Below are positions 9,801 to 17,134 of a stretch of 64,000 nucleotides of DNA, one piece after another. The stretch lies in NCBI RefSeq assembly GCF_003234795.2, contig NZ_CP126268.1, positions 124,001-188,000 of the forward strand, read 5' to 3'. The translations under genes and the position numbers were made by a program. This stretch comes from Curtobacterium sp. MCLR17_032 (GTDB lineage Bacteria; Actinomycetota; Actinomycetes; Actinomycetales; Microbacteriaceae). Within the stretch, counting starts at the first letter, position 1; each line of letters opens with the position of its first letter. The notes below the pieces were generated by a model. The model made no database searches. It was not told the DNA's origin and worked only from the letters and a program-made list of their open reading frames with translations.

Positions 9801-10407
9801 GGAAGAGCGCTTCGGCCGGTCCCGCGACACCGCGGAGCTCGGCGTCGAGCGCAACGTGCTCCGGTACCGCCCGCAGTCCGTGGTGGTCAGACAGTCCGCC
9901 GACGTCAGCACCGGGGACCTCGTCCGCACCCTCGTCGCGGCGACCGCAGCACGTGCCCACGTGCTGCTCAGCACCGCCCGGGCACTCCCCGGCCCCCTGA
10001 CGCAGCTGCTCGCGAGCGGCCGCTCTCCGCTCGACGTCGTCGACCACCTGGTGGAGACCGACGCCGAGTTCCTCGACCGCGCGGCGTCCGGTGCGCTCCT
10101 GCGTGAGCAGTGGTCGGGCGGCACGGCGGAACCGCAGGACGCCATCGACCTGGTGCTGTCGCAGGGCTTCGAGCCCCGGCCGCACAGCGCCTTCGGTGGG
10201 CCGGGCTCGCGGATCCGCCTGCTCGGTGGCGACCCGCTCGCGCTCGAGGAGGCGCTCGGCGCCGGCATCGACACCGCCATCCACGACGCCCCGGTGGTCG
10301 AGGCCGGTGTCGTCGAGATGGCGCACTACCTCCGGGAGCAGACGGTCGTCGTCACGGCACATCGGCACGGGGACCTCGACCCCGAGTTCGCCCGCCTGCG
10401 CCTCTGA
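6850..10407 (+). CDS. PutA-like proline dehydrogenase/P5C dehydrogenase homologue with degenerate active sites
   Basis: 1185 aa, colinear with actinobacterial bifunctional PutA: PRODH-like region about 1-410, ALDH-superfamily P5C-dehydrogenase-like region about 480-980, and a C-terminal extension to 1185. Scaffold motifs remain: VEMLLGM, LLTPVV, PWNSPLTTPADG (N610), VLKPS (K633) and QPAGGWGSSAVGAGAKRGGP. Key residues do not. VRLVKGA of PRODH reads VRLVDGA (D285), the SHN motif reads AGLD near 337, the ALDH general-base Glu of ETxGK reads ADTGA (D706), and SGQ-x-Cys reads SGQAG (G740), so the nucleophile is missing. The alignment is from memory of the family. I infer a pseudoenzyme or regulatory paralogue rather than a working proline oxidase. 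The frame is intact and long, so it is not a simple pseudogene. It is divergent from a MarR regulator and likely leaderless. Confidence 0.85.
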   Translation: MPPARLQDCTDDASALVGRWLDASRGVKPDARAARLAEVLRDERGLDFARGFIDKVIRPDDPKVAARNLEKASRDVPDFLAWYLRGAVTVGGGFATMAPWAVIPSARRVLRRLAGHLVVDAPSARLGSALGKLTGTGTRLDVLPLGPTVSGPAESDRRLAWTTDLVGRDDVPAVSFAVADVVPPTSPWSLEDATAQAVDRLVPVFRAAVAGGTTVTLLVDGPHDLDLTVAVFRTLLDTDEFAHTTAGITLPASLPDSLGVLASLTDWATARRFRGGAPIRVRLVDGAHLAEERADALVHARPSALFATRQQIDTALLRLLDAALTPEHTDAVRIALAGLDPVLLAAARVLADRRGVTDALEVEMLLGMTGTVLDAVRADVGTVTLLTPVVHPDQFDAAIPYLARRLREGAAASPSPSGGSDDDRAAAVQRGHDRLVAAVAALDEPAPVTLRVQDRRAPLGAPEIRAVHPPAVDTDAGVDANRQWAADLLRRVPRSQLGTATIRGARVTDRPRLERTIARTAQAGVNWGRQDPQDRAELLDLVAHELEVRRADLVEVVVAETATTLTEADRQVSGAVDAAHHAADRARHLVDVVGATFVPPRLTVVVAPWNSPLTTPADGVLSALAAGSGVVLKPSPLAKRSGAVLADVLWSAGVPHSLLQLVDLDVSELGRDLVAHPAVDRVLLTGSPDTARSFRWWRAGLPLLADTGAVSAAVVTPAADVDQAVRDVVASAFTQSGQAGAAISLVVLVGSVGEDGADSRFLRQLADATRALRVAWPTDPAAQLGPLVVEPTGAARAALTELAPGESWLVEPRPLDESGRLWSPGVRVGVRPGSASTHPEAGVPVLGVVQVETLEQAIALQNGGDHGLVEALHTLDVDEVARWTDQVAAGTLVVNRATTDTTVVRQPAGGWGSSAVGAGAKRGGPDSVAMLGHWEPVPRTVHKSIQLHGLPPRVTALIEASRSGLSFEEFDQVRAGATSDAQAREERFGRSRDTAELGVERNVLRYRPQSVVVRQSADVSTGDLVRTLVAATAARAHVLLSTARALPGPLTQLLASGRSPLDVVDHLVETDAEFLDRAASGALLREQWSGGTAEPQDAIDLVLSQGFEPRPHSAFGGPGSRIRLLGGDPLALEEALGAGIDTAIHDAPVVEAGVVEMAHYLREQTVVVTAHRHGDLDPEFARLRL

Positions 10408-10421
10408 CGTCGGGCGTGCGT

Positions 10422-10483
10422 GCCGGACAGGAGGCTCTGCCAGCGTCCGGTGCGTCGCGGACGCGATCCGGGCCTCCCGTCCG
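10422..10483. repeat. Inverted GGAGGC/GCCTCC pair downstream of putA-like gene
   Basis: CCGGACAGGAGGC (about 10423-10435) faces GCCTCCCGTCCG (10472-10483) as an imperfect inverted pair with a 36-nt spacer. It belongs to the same motif family as the palindromes at 21341, 53160 and 57392. Possible terminator. Confidence 0.4.
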
Positions 10484-10532
10484 ATCTCCGCACGACCTGG
10501 GGTGCGCCCGTGAGGCGTACCCGGGCGCGGCG

Positions 10533-10538
10533 TAGCGT
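10533..10538 (+). promoter_or_regulatory. Leaderless-type -10 box
   Basis: TAGCGT followed by 7 nt and ATG 10546. Confidence 0.5.
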
Positions 10539-10545
10539 TCGTGCC

Positions 10546-10758
10546 ATGAGTGCAACAGAGCGTGACAACGGCGTCCAGTCCGAGCCGATCATGGACGGTG
10601 CGACCGACGCGACGAACGAGGAGAAGCTCCACGGTCTCGTGCAGCAGGTCCAGCACGACCACGGCGACGAGGGTGCCGGTGTGATGGCCGACCACCTCCG
10701 TGACCGTCTCGACGAGACGGGTGTCGAGGCCGAGGACCCGGCGTCCGAGGTCGAGTAG
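10546..10758 (+). CDS. Small acidic hypothetical protein
   Basis: 70 aa, strongly acidic (DATNEEKLHGLVQQVQHDH, then DETGVEAEDPASEVE). It has no signal peptide, membrane segment or recognised domain. ATG 10546 is chosen because a TAGCGT box lies 7 nt upstream, giving a leaderless message; longer in-frame versions have arginine-rich non-coding-like N-termini. It ends against the strong palindrome at 10779. Function unknown. Confidence 0.65.
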   Translation: MSATERDNGVQSEPIMDGATDATNEEKLHGLVQQVQHDHGDEGAGVMADHLRDRLDETGVEAEDPASEVE

Positions 10759-10778
10759 CAGCGCGGCAGGACGACGAC

Positions 10779-10814
10779 GGGAGCCCCGCCGACCATGTGG
10801 TCGGCGGGGCTCCC
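10779..10814. terminator. Perfect 17-bp palindromic terminator, copy 1
   Basis: Arms 10779-10795 and 10798-10814 are exact reverse complements (GGGAGCCCCGCCGACCA) around a TG centre. It lies between the convergent small gene (10758) and the Ig-like paralogue (10833). A copy differing only at the centre is at 11654. Confidence 0.75.
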
Positions 10815-10832
10815 TGCGATGTGGCGTGGTCC

Positions 10833-11525
10833 CTACCCGAGCACGGTGAGTGCCTGGTTGACGGTCCGTGAGCCGACGTTCTGCCGGTCGGCGATGTACT
10901 TGACGGTGATGACGTGCGAGCCGACGGCCAGCGGTACGCCCTGCGTCCAGTTGCCCTTGCCGACGCGGAAGCGGGCGATCTGCTCGGACTTGCCCCACCT
11001 GGTGATGACGACCTCACCGGGTTCCGCGGTGCCGGACAGCTGGGCGAGGCCGTCGACGGTCTGCTTCTTCCCCGGGTCGACCGAGAAGACGATGCTGGAC
11101 GTCCGCGGCACGGCGACGATCCGGGTCTCCTTGGCGAGCTCCTGGCCGCCGGGGGTGCTGCGGAGCGTGAAGCCGAAGACCGCGTGGTCGTCGCCGGAGT
11201 ACGACACGTCCTGCTTGCTCGTCCAGCGACCGTCCACGACGGGGACGGTCTGCGTCGATCCGCGGAAGGAGTTGTTGACGATCGTGACCTCACCGGCGGT
11301 GGCGGTGCCGCTGATCGTGGTCGCACCGTCCGCGACGGCCACGGTCGCGCCGTTGGCCAGGTCGATCCCCCAGGCGGGGTCGGCGGCCTCGATGCTCGAA
11401 CGCTGGCTGACTGCTGAGCTCGGCGTGCCGGTGGAGGCGGAGGCCGGGGACGCGGCGAGGGAGGGTGCGAGGAGGCACGTGCCGATGAGGGCAGCGGCGC
11501 CGAGGGCAACGGGACGGAGTGACAT
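10833..11525 (-). CDS. Exported Ig-like domain protein (short paralogue)
   Basis: 230 aa. It has an N-terminal signal peptide (basic MSLR, hydrophobic core GAAALIGTCLLAP, probable cut after ASPASA) followed by two Ig-like beta domains: AWGIDLANGATVAVADG... (about 49-135) and IVFSVDPGKKQTVDG... (about 138-230). There is no LPXTG or C-terminal membrane anchor, so it is probably secreted. It matches the N-terminal signal region and the last two domains of the 962-aa neighbour, as if the repeat block had been removed. Both genes share an upstream element and a terminator palindrome, so this is a whole-module duplication. Function unknown; a role in surface or matrix adhesion is a guess. Confidence 0.75.
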   Translation of the reverse strand: MSLRPVALGAAALIGTCLLAPSLAASPASASTGTPSSAVSQRSSIEAADPAWGIDLANGATVAVADGATTISGTATAGEVTIVNNSFRGSTQTVPVVDGRWTSKQDVSYSGDDHAVFGFTLRSTPGGQELAKETRIVAVPRTSSIVFSVDPGKKQTVDGLAQLSGTAEPGEVVITRWGKSEQIARFRVGKGNWTQGVPLAVGSHVITVKYIADRQNVGSRTVNQALTVLG

Positions 11526-11540
11526 GAGCTGACTTTCTCT

Positions 11541-11591
11541 AGGGGACGGTCCGTCCAGTATTCTGTGTTCCACTCGTCGAGCAGCCTCTGA
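11541..11591 (-). promoter_or_regulatory. Conserved upstream element of short Ig-like paralogue
   Basis: The minus strand reads AGAGGCT, then AGTGGAACACA, ATAC and CCGTCC before the start at 11525. The same series precedes the long paralogue. GGAAC (11567-11571) with CGTC about 18 nt later resembles an ECF-sigma promoter; this reading is inference. Confidence 0.5.
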
Positions 11592-11653
11592 GTGCGATGA
11601 CCACCCGTTCCGGCGGTCTCGCCCGCGGAGGCCGACCGACAGCGTCGGACGAC

Positions 11654-11689
11654 GGGAGCCCCGCCGACCATCTGGTCGGCGGGGCTCCC
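11654..11689. terminator. Perfect 17-bp palindromic terminator, copy 2
   Basis: The arms are identical to the copy at 10779, with TC instead of TG at the centre. It terminates the long Ig-like gene, which ends at 11707 on the minus strand. Confidence 0.75.
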
Positions 11690-11706
11690 GTGTGCGTGGT
11701 GCAGAC

Positions 11707-14595
11707 CTACTCGACCACGGACAAGAGGACGTTCCGAGACGTCGACGACACGTTCGGGCGGTCCGAGATGTACTTGATGGTGATCGCGTGTCGACCAGCT
11801 GCCAGCGGCACGCCCTGCTTCCAGGCGCCCTTGCCGACCGTGAAGCGCGCGACCTCGCCGGGCTTGTTGCGTTCGGTGATGACGATCTCGCCGGCCTCAC
11901 TGGTGCCGGAGAGCTGCGCCAGGCCGTCGACGATCTGCGGCTCGGGGTCGAGCGTGAAGTCGACGATCTCCGACTCGGGAACCGCGAAGGTGCGGGTCTC
12001 CTCGGCGGACTTGAACGCTCCGGGGGCCTCGCGGAGGACGAAGTCGAAGGTCATCTTGTCCGTCCCGAGGTAGGGCACGTACTCCGTCGCACTCCAGCGG
12101 CCGTCCACGACCGGGACGGTCTGGGTGCTGTGGTAGTAGCGGTTGACGATCGTGACCTCGCCCTTCGTGGCGGTGCCGGTCAGCGTCGTCGTCCCGTCGT
12201 CGACCGTGACCGTCCCGCGGTCGGCGACGTCGATGCCCCATGCGGCGTCGACCGGGCCGCGCTGTTCCGTGATCTGGATCGTGCGGCTCTCGCGACGGAC
12301 CTGCTGGCCGTCGACGGTCAGCAGGAACGTGAGGGACTGGTGGCCGTACTCGCTCACCGGGTAGTCGACGCTCCACTTGCCGTCGTGCGCCTCGGTCTGC
12401 ACGACGTCCTCGCGGTTGCCGTTCCGGACGGTGACGGTGCCGTCGGGTGCGGTACCGGTGAGGGTGACCTTGCCGTCGTGCGCCTCGAAGACCTGTCCCT
12501 CGGTGACGTCGAGGCCCCACTTGCCGGCGACCGGGGCGGTCTCGGCGACGGTCGTGACCTGGCGCTTGACGGTGTTCGTGACCGGTCCGCCCTCGGTGGC
12601 GCGGAGCTGGAACGTGACGGTGAAGCTGGCACCGAGCCAGGAGGGGAGGTCGGCGGTCCACTTGCCGTCCGTCACCGGGACGGTGGTGGTGGCACCCAGG
12701 CCGGTGACGGTGACCTGACCGGCGGTGGCGGTGCCGGTGAAGGTCACGGTGTCGTCGTGCAGTTCGACGTCGGAGCGGTTCGGGGTGTCGACGGCGAAGG
12801 CGCTGTCGGCGGGGACGGTGACGTCGACGGTGCGTTCGTCCTTGCGGACCTGCTCGCCGTCGACGGTCAGGGTGAACCGCAGGGTGAGCCCGCCGGCGGA
12901 CCGGACGGGGACCTCGACGCTCCAGCGGCCGTCGCGTGCTTCGGTGGTGGCGACCGTGTCGCCGCTGAGGTCCTTCGCGGTCACGGTGCCCTCGGGAGCG
13001 GTGCCGGTGAGTGTGACCTTGCCGTCCTCCGCCGTGACCTTCTGGCCCTGGGCGAAGTCGAAGCCCCACTTGCCGGCGATCGGTGCGGTCTCGGCGACGG
13101 TGGTGACCTGGCGCTTGACGGTGTTCGTGACCGGGCCGCCGTGGGTGTGGCGGAGCTGGAAGGTGACGTCGAAGGTGTAGCCGAGCCGGGCCGGGAGGTC
13201 GGCGGTCCAGGTGCCGTTCTCCACCGGCACGGTGGTGGTGGCGCCGAGACCGGCGACGGTGACCTCACCGCTGGTGGCCTCGCCGGTGAACCGGACCGAG
13301 CCGTCGTGCAGCTCGACCTCGGAGCGGTTCGGGGTGTCGACGGCGAAGGCGCTGTCGGCGGGGACCGTGACGTCGACGTACCGGTAGTCGCTGCGGACCT
13401 GCTTGCCGTCGACCGTGAGGAGGAAGCGCAGGGTGGTGGGGCCGGTGGCGGCGACCGGGACCTCGACGCTCCAACGGCCGTCTCGCGCCTCGGTGCTGGC
13501 GATCGGGGTGCCGTTGTGCGACGTGACGTCGACGGTGCCGTCGGGGGCGGTTCCGGTCAGGGTGACCTTGCCGTCCTTGGCGGTGACCTCCTGGCCCTGG
13601 GCGAAGTCGAAGCCCCACTTGCCGGCGACCGGGGTGACCTCGGCGACGGTGGTGACCTGGCGCTTGACCGTGTTGGTGACGAGGCCGCCGTGGCTGGCGC
13701 GCAGCTGGAACGTGGCATCGAAGGTGACACCGAGTCGGGCGGGGAGGTCGGCCGTCCACTTGCCGTCCTCCACGGGGACGGTGGTGGTGCCACCGAGACC
13801 GGCGACGGTGACCTCGCCGGTGGTCGCGGTGCCGGTGAACCGGACCGAGCCGTCGTGCAGCTCGACGTCCGATCGGTTCGGGGTGTCGACGGCGAACGCG
13901 CTGTCGGCGGGGACGGTGACGTCGACTCGTCGGTAGTCGTTGCGGACCTGCTTGCCGTCGACCGTCAGGGTGAAGTGCAGGTGCGTCAGCCCGGTGGACC
14001 GGACCGGGACCTCGACACTCCACCGCCCGTCGGTGGTCGTGGTGCTCGCCAACGCGTCGCCGTAGGTGCCCTTGACGGCGACCGTGCCGTCCGGGGCGGT
14101 GCCGGTCAGGGTGATCTTCCCGTCCTCCGCAGTCACCGCCTGGTCCGGTGCGAAGTCGAAGCCCCACTTGCCGGCGACCGGGGTCGTCTGTGCGATCGTG
14201 CTGACCTGGCGCTGCGCGGTGGCCGTGACCGGGCCGCCGTCGGTCGCGCGGAGGTCGAACCGTGCCGAGATGGCGGCCCCGACCCGGGCGGGCACGTCCG
14301 CGGCCCACTTGCCGTCGCGGACCGGGGCCGTGACCGTGGCACCGCGGGTCGTGACGGTGACGGTGCCGGTGGTCGCGGTCCCGGTGAAGGTGACGACGCC
14401 GTCGTGGACCTCGACCTGGGCCTCGTTGGCGGTGTCGACGTGCCAGGCGTCGTCGTGGTCCTGGACGTCCGAACGCTGGCTCGCGGCGGAGACCGGTGCG
14501 GCGGCGGCGAACGACGGGGACGGCAGGAAGGACGGTGCGAGCAGGCAGGTGCCGATGATGGCAGCGGCACCGAGGATGACTGGACGAGGTGTCAT
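11707..14595 (-). CDS. Exported Ig-like repeat protein (long paralogue)
   Basis: 962 aa. A signal peptide (MTPRPVILGAAAIIGTCLLAP..., cut near FAAAAP) is followed by four tandem 183-aa units. Each unit has an A domain (AFAVDTPNRSDVELHDG...) and a B domain (TPVAGKWGFDFAQGQEVTAKDG...). Two non-repeated domains follow (AWGIDVADRG..., IVDFTLDPEPQ...) that match the short paralogue. All are Ig-like beta-sandwich sequences with an inner GTATTGEVTV or GTAPDGTV strand. There is no anchor, so it is probably a secreted or loosely attached surface fibre. ATG 14595 is used; the upstream M of a longer version overlaps the shared promoter element. Function unknown. Confidence 0.78.
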   Translation of the reverse strand: MTPRPVILGAAAIIGTCLLAPSFLPSPSFAAAAPVSAASQRSDVQDHDDAWHVDTANEAQVEVHDGVVTFTGTATTGTVTVTTRGATVTAPVRDGKWAADVPARVGAAISARFDLRATDGGPVTATAQRQVSTIAQTTPVAGKWGFDFAPDQAVTAEDGKITLTGTAPDGTVAVKGTYGDALASTTTTDGRWSVEVPVRSTGLTHLHFTLTVDGKQVRNDYRRVDVTVPADSAFAVDTPNRSDVELHDGSVRFTGTATTGEVTVAGLGGTTTVPVEDGKWTADLPARLGVTFDATFQLRASHGGLVTNTVKRQVTTVAEVTPVAGKWGFDFAQGQEVTAKDGKVTLTGTAPDGTVDVTSHNGTPIASTEARDGRWSVEVPVAATGPTTLRFLLTVDGKQVRSDYRYVDVTVPADSAFAVDTPNRSEVELHDGSVRFTGEATSGEVTVAGLGATTTVPVENGTWTADLPARLGYTFDVTFQLRHTHGGPVTNTVKRQVTTVAETAPIAGKWGFDFAQGQKVTAEDGKVTLTGTAPEGTVTAKDLSGDTVATTEARDGRWSVEVPVRSAGGLTLRFTLTVDGEQVRKDERTVDVTVPADSAFAVDTPNRSDVELHDDTVTFTGTATAGQVTVTGLGATTTVPVTDGKWTADLPSWLGASFTVTFQLRATEGGPVTNTVKRQVTTVAETAPVAGKWGLDVTEGQVFEAHDGKVTLTGTAPDGTVTVRNGNREDVVQTEAHDGKWSVDYPVSEYGHQSLTFLLTVDGQQVRRESRTIQITEQRGPVDAAWGIDVADRGTVTVDDGTTTLTGTATKGEVTIVNRYYHSTQTVPVVDGRWSATEYVPYLGTDKMTFDFVLREAPGAFKSAEETRTFAVPESEIVDFTLDPEPQIVDGLAQLSGTSEAGEIVITERNKPGEVARFTVGKGAWKQGVPLAAGRHAITIKYISDRPNVSSTSRNVLLSVVE
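12253..14448 (-). repeat. Four tandem 549-bp in-frame repeats
   Basis: The landmark GCCCCACTTGCCGGC recurs at 12514, 13063, 13612 and 14161, exactly 549 bp apart each time, so the units are 183 codons with no indels. Middle units are the most alike; the first (14448 side) is the most diverged. Copy number may change by recombination. Confidence 0.9.
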
Positions 14596-14610
14596 GTTCC
14601 GACTTTCAGT

Positions 14611-14663
14611 GGAGGGACAGTACATCCCGTATCTTGTGTTCCACTAGCCGAAGAGCCTCTGCA
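14611..14663 (-). promoter_or_regulatory. Conserved upstream element of long Ig-like paralogue
   Basis: The minus strand again reads AGAGGCT, AGTGGAACACA, ATAC and TGTCCC, with GGAAC at 14638-14642. It aligns nearly base for base with 11541-11591, down to the GAAAGTC just before the start. Confidence 0.5.
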
Positions 14664-14726
14664 TGCGATGGTCACCGGTGTCCAGCCGGGTCCCGTCCGG
14701 TCCGGTCCCGTCCGGTCCCGCTCGTC

Positions 14727-15071
14727 TCAGCGGCGACGCCCCGTCCCCACGAGCCCGATCTCGAGCACCGTCAACAGCAGGGCGATCCAGACCTGGCGGG
14801 CCGCGAAGGGCCGCGACCGTCGATCCAGTGCCAGCAGCGGCACCATCGACAGTCCGTGTGCGGCGTCGACCGCAGCGCTCAGCGTGTGGGCCTCCGGCGT
14901 CGCGGCACGGGCCACGAGGCCGGCCTGCAGCAGCTGTCGGACGCCCAGGACCCGGCCGAACACGGCGACCCGGCCGCTCGCGCGCTGCGCCCCGACCAGG
15001 TGCGCGACACCGATGGCCGCGCGGAGGACCTCGACGACCGCCGTCCGGTCCCGCTCCCGCCCGCGGCTCAT
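14727..15071 (-). CDS. Small predicted membrane protein
   Basis: 114 aa, hydrophobic with about three helical segments (AAIGVAHLVG..., HTLSAAVDAAHGLSMVPLLAL, VWIALLLTVLEIGLVG) and basic ends. Its ATG overlaps the SDR stop codon (ATGA at 15068-15071), so it is translationally coupled to that gene. No known domain recognised. Confidence 0.7.
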   Translation of the reverse strand: MSRGRERDRTAVVEVLRAAIGVAHLVGAQRASGRVAVFGRVLGVRQLLQAGLVARAATPEAHTLSAAVDAAHGLSMVPLLALDRRSRPFAARQVWIALLLTVLEIGLVGTGRRR

Positions 15072-16069
15072 CGGCGGCGACCCGCAGCCGTGGCGACCGC
15101 GAGCCCGGCGACGCCGAGCGCTGCGCCGATGATCCCGTTGCCCAGGCGACGGTGCTCCACCCACCAGGTCTGCGGCGACCACTCGTGGGCCTGCTCGTCG
15201 AAGATGCCGTGCGCGCCGTGGTCGCCCGGCACCGGTTCGTAGAGGTTCGACGGCAGCGTCTCGTCGCCGTCCTTGTCCTCGGCCTGCTGTCCCTGCACCA
15301 GGGTCTTCGCCGCGTACCAGTCCGCGAACCGACCGCTGATCCGGTTGCCCAGGATCGTGTACACCGTCGACTCACCGACCCAGGTCCGGCGACGGGGGCG
15401 CTCGGCGGTGGCCGCGATCGCGCGGGCACCGACCTCCGGCTGGTAGATCGGTGCGACGGGCTGCGGGTGGTGCGGCAGCTTCGTCTTCACCCAGTTGAAC
15501 TGGATGGTGTTGAGGGCGGGCATGTCGACCCGGCTGACCTGCACCTTGCTGCCCTGCTCGAGCAGCTCGGACACGACGGACTCGGTGAAGCCGACGATCG
15601 CGTGCTTCGCGCCGCAGTACGCCGCCTGCAGCGGGATGCCGCGGAAACCGAGTGCCGAACCCACCTGGATGACCTGGCCGCGGTCGCGGGGGACCATGCG
15701 GGTCAGGGCCGCGCGGGTGCCGTTCACGAAGCCCAGGTAGGTGACGTCGAGCGCCCGTTCGAAGTCCTCCGGCGCGGTGTCGAGGAACTTGCCGAACACC
15801 CCGACCATGACGCCGTTCACCCACAGGTCGATGGGGCCGAGCTCGGCCTCGACGCGGTCGGCGGCGTCCTCCACGGCCTGGCGGTCGGAGACGTCCGCGA
15901 CGAGCGCCAGGCCTCGACGACCGGCGGCCTCGACCTCGGCGACGGCAGCGTGCACGCCGTCCGCACCACGTGCCAGGACGGCCACGTCCCAGCCGCGGGA
16001 CGCCAGTTCACGGACCGTCGCCCGTCCCAGTCCAGCCGAACCACCGGTCACCACAGCCACACGAGTCAT
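15068..16069 (-). CDS. Short-chain dehydrogenase/reductase with C-terminal membrane tail
   Basis: 333 aa. It is a classical SDR with cofactor motif TGGSAGLG (about 8-15), ADVSD, the NGVM region, and catalytic Ser-Tyr-Lys in GSALGFRGIPLQAAYCGAKHA. About 100 extra residues follow the fold, ending in a hydrophobic stretch (GNGIIGAALGVAGLAVATAAG) that probably anchors it to the membrane. The start has AAGGGG upstream. It is coupled to the small membrane protein downstream. Substrate unknown; NADP(H) use is likely for this type but is not proven by the sequence. Confidence 0.85.
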   Translation of the reverse strand: MTRVAVVTGGSAGLGRATVRELASRGWDVAVLARGADGVHAAVAEVEAAGRRGLALVADVSDRQAVEDAADRVEAELGPIDLWVNGVMVGVFGKFLDTAPEDFERALDVTYLGFVNGTRAALTRMVPRDRGQVIQVGSALGFRGIPLQAAYCGAKHAIVGFTESVVSELLEQGSKVQVSRVDMPALNTIQFNWVKTKLPHHPQPVAPIYQPEVGARAIAATAERPRRRTWVGESTVYTILGNRISGRFADWYAAKTLVQGQQAEDKDGDETLPSNLYEPVPGDHGAHGIFDEQAHEWSPQTWWVEHRRLGNGIIGAALGVAGLAVATAAGRRR

Positions 16070-16278
16070 GCACCCCTTCTACGCGGTGCGGGCGCCCCGG
16101 CGGTCAGCCGCTGTCCCCCGCCGGGCGGCCCGCGGCGGCCGTGCCGGCGGCGGCCGTGCCGACGCCGAGCCTCGGCTGGGCGGACAGTTCGCGGCGTCCA
16201 GCGGCCGCAGAGTGTCCGCAGGGCCGAGCCTCGGCCGGTCGGGGAGGGCCCGCCTCGGGCCTCGCCAGGCCGGCGCCG
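16070..16278. promoter_or_regulatory. 209-bp intergenic region with two short palindromes
   Basis: It holds the upstream region of the SDR operon. GCCGAGCCTCGGC occurs twice (16164-16176 and within 16222-16236), each an odd-centred palindrome. They could be a regulator's sites or simple GC-rich noise. No gene is seen. Confidence 0.3.
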
Positions 16279-17064
16279 TCAGGCGCGCGGGCCCGCGAAG
16301 CGCGTCACGACACCGGGGGAGTACAGCACCGAGTCCGGCTCGAGCTCCGTCAACGCCAGCGGCAGCCCGGCCGCGCCGATCAGGTCGTCCCGCAGCCGGG
16401 TCAGGGACGCCCGGTGCACCACCCACGAGTCGTGCTCGTTCGGCCACCACCAAGTCCGCCCGGCCCGCCCGACGTGCATGCCCCACCGTGCGGTGAGGAA
16501 CGACTCGAGCGGGGTCGGCTCCGTGATCGGCTCGCCGACCTCGACCTCGAGCAGGGACCGCAGGCGGGAACCGTGCCGGTGCACGGCGTACGCCGTCCGG
16601 TCGCCGTGCTGCCGCCGGGCGACCCGCGCCCAGTGGTACGGCGTGCCGGTCACGACACGGGCAGCGGCGGCGGGCAGGAACTTCCCGGCGTCGAGCGACA
16701 GGAACACCACCCCGCGGCGGCCGGAGTCGTCGCGGGTGTAGACGCGGACGTTGACCTCGAGGAAGTCGCCGACGCTGCCGGTCCGGCCGAGCGGGCCGAA
16801 CGGCGGGAACCGGGTGTCCTCGAAGCTGAACGCGATGAGGCCCACCCACGTGGTCGTGCCGTCGTCGGTGCCGTCCGGCGCCATCGTGTCCGGCCGGGTG
16901 CCGGCGGGCAGCAGCGGCGCGACCGCGGACACGTCCACCCGCCAGTGCACGAAGACGACGTCGCGCCAGGCCTGTTCGATCCAGGGTCGCCCCGGCAGGG
17001 CGGGCGCGGTGGGCGTCACGGCCTGGAGGCTCGGAGCACCCCCGTCGGGCAGCGTCGCGGTCAT
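16279..17064 (-). CDS. YqjF-like DUF2071 family protein
   Basis: 261 aa. The opening WRDVVFVHWRVDVSAVAPLLPAGTRPD is the DUF2071/YqjF signature (W..-F-H-W-V-P..-L-P-G). The later LIAFSFEDTR, LEVNVRVYTRDDSGRRGV and FLSLDAG segments also fit the acetoacetate-decarboxylase-like fold proposed for this family. The family function is unknown. It follows the nitroreductase gene on the same strand with a 70-nt gap, so co-transcription is plausible. No clear Shine-Dalgarno sequence precedes ATG 17064. Confidence 0.8.
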   Translation of the reverse strand: MTATLPDGGAPSLQAVTPTAPALPGRPWIEQAWRDVVFVHWRVDVSAVAPLLPAGTRPDTMAPDGTDDGTTTWVGLIAFSFEDTRFPPFGPLGRTGSVGDFLEVNVRVYTRDDSGRRGVVFLSLDAGKFLPAAAARVVTGTPYHWARVARRQHGDRTAYAVHRHGSRLRSLLEVEVGEPITEPTPLESFLTARWGMHVGRAGRTWWWPNEHDSWVVHRASLTRLRDDLIGAAGLPLALTELEPDSVLYSPGVVTRFAGPRA

Positions 17065-17134
17065 CAGGTGGTCCCGTCCGTCGTCGTGGTCGGGTCCATC
17101 GTGCCCTGCTCCGCTGTGCCCTGCCCAGCTGGTC

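Noticed and set aside
7146..10106. 986-codon plus-strand open frame within putA-like gene
   Set aside because: Arg/Pro/Ala-rich out-of-frame shadow produced by GC-rich third positions.
11692..15132. 1146-codon plus-strand open frame
   Set aside because: It is the mirror of the repeat protein and SDR genes in GC-rich DNA; the product is low-complexity Asp/Gly/Arg and has no start context. The minus-strand genes have signal peptides and family motifs.
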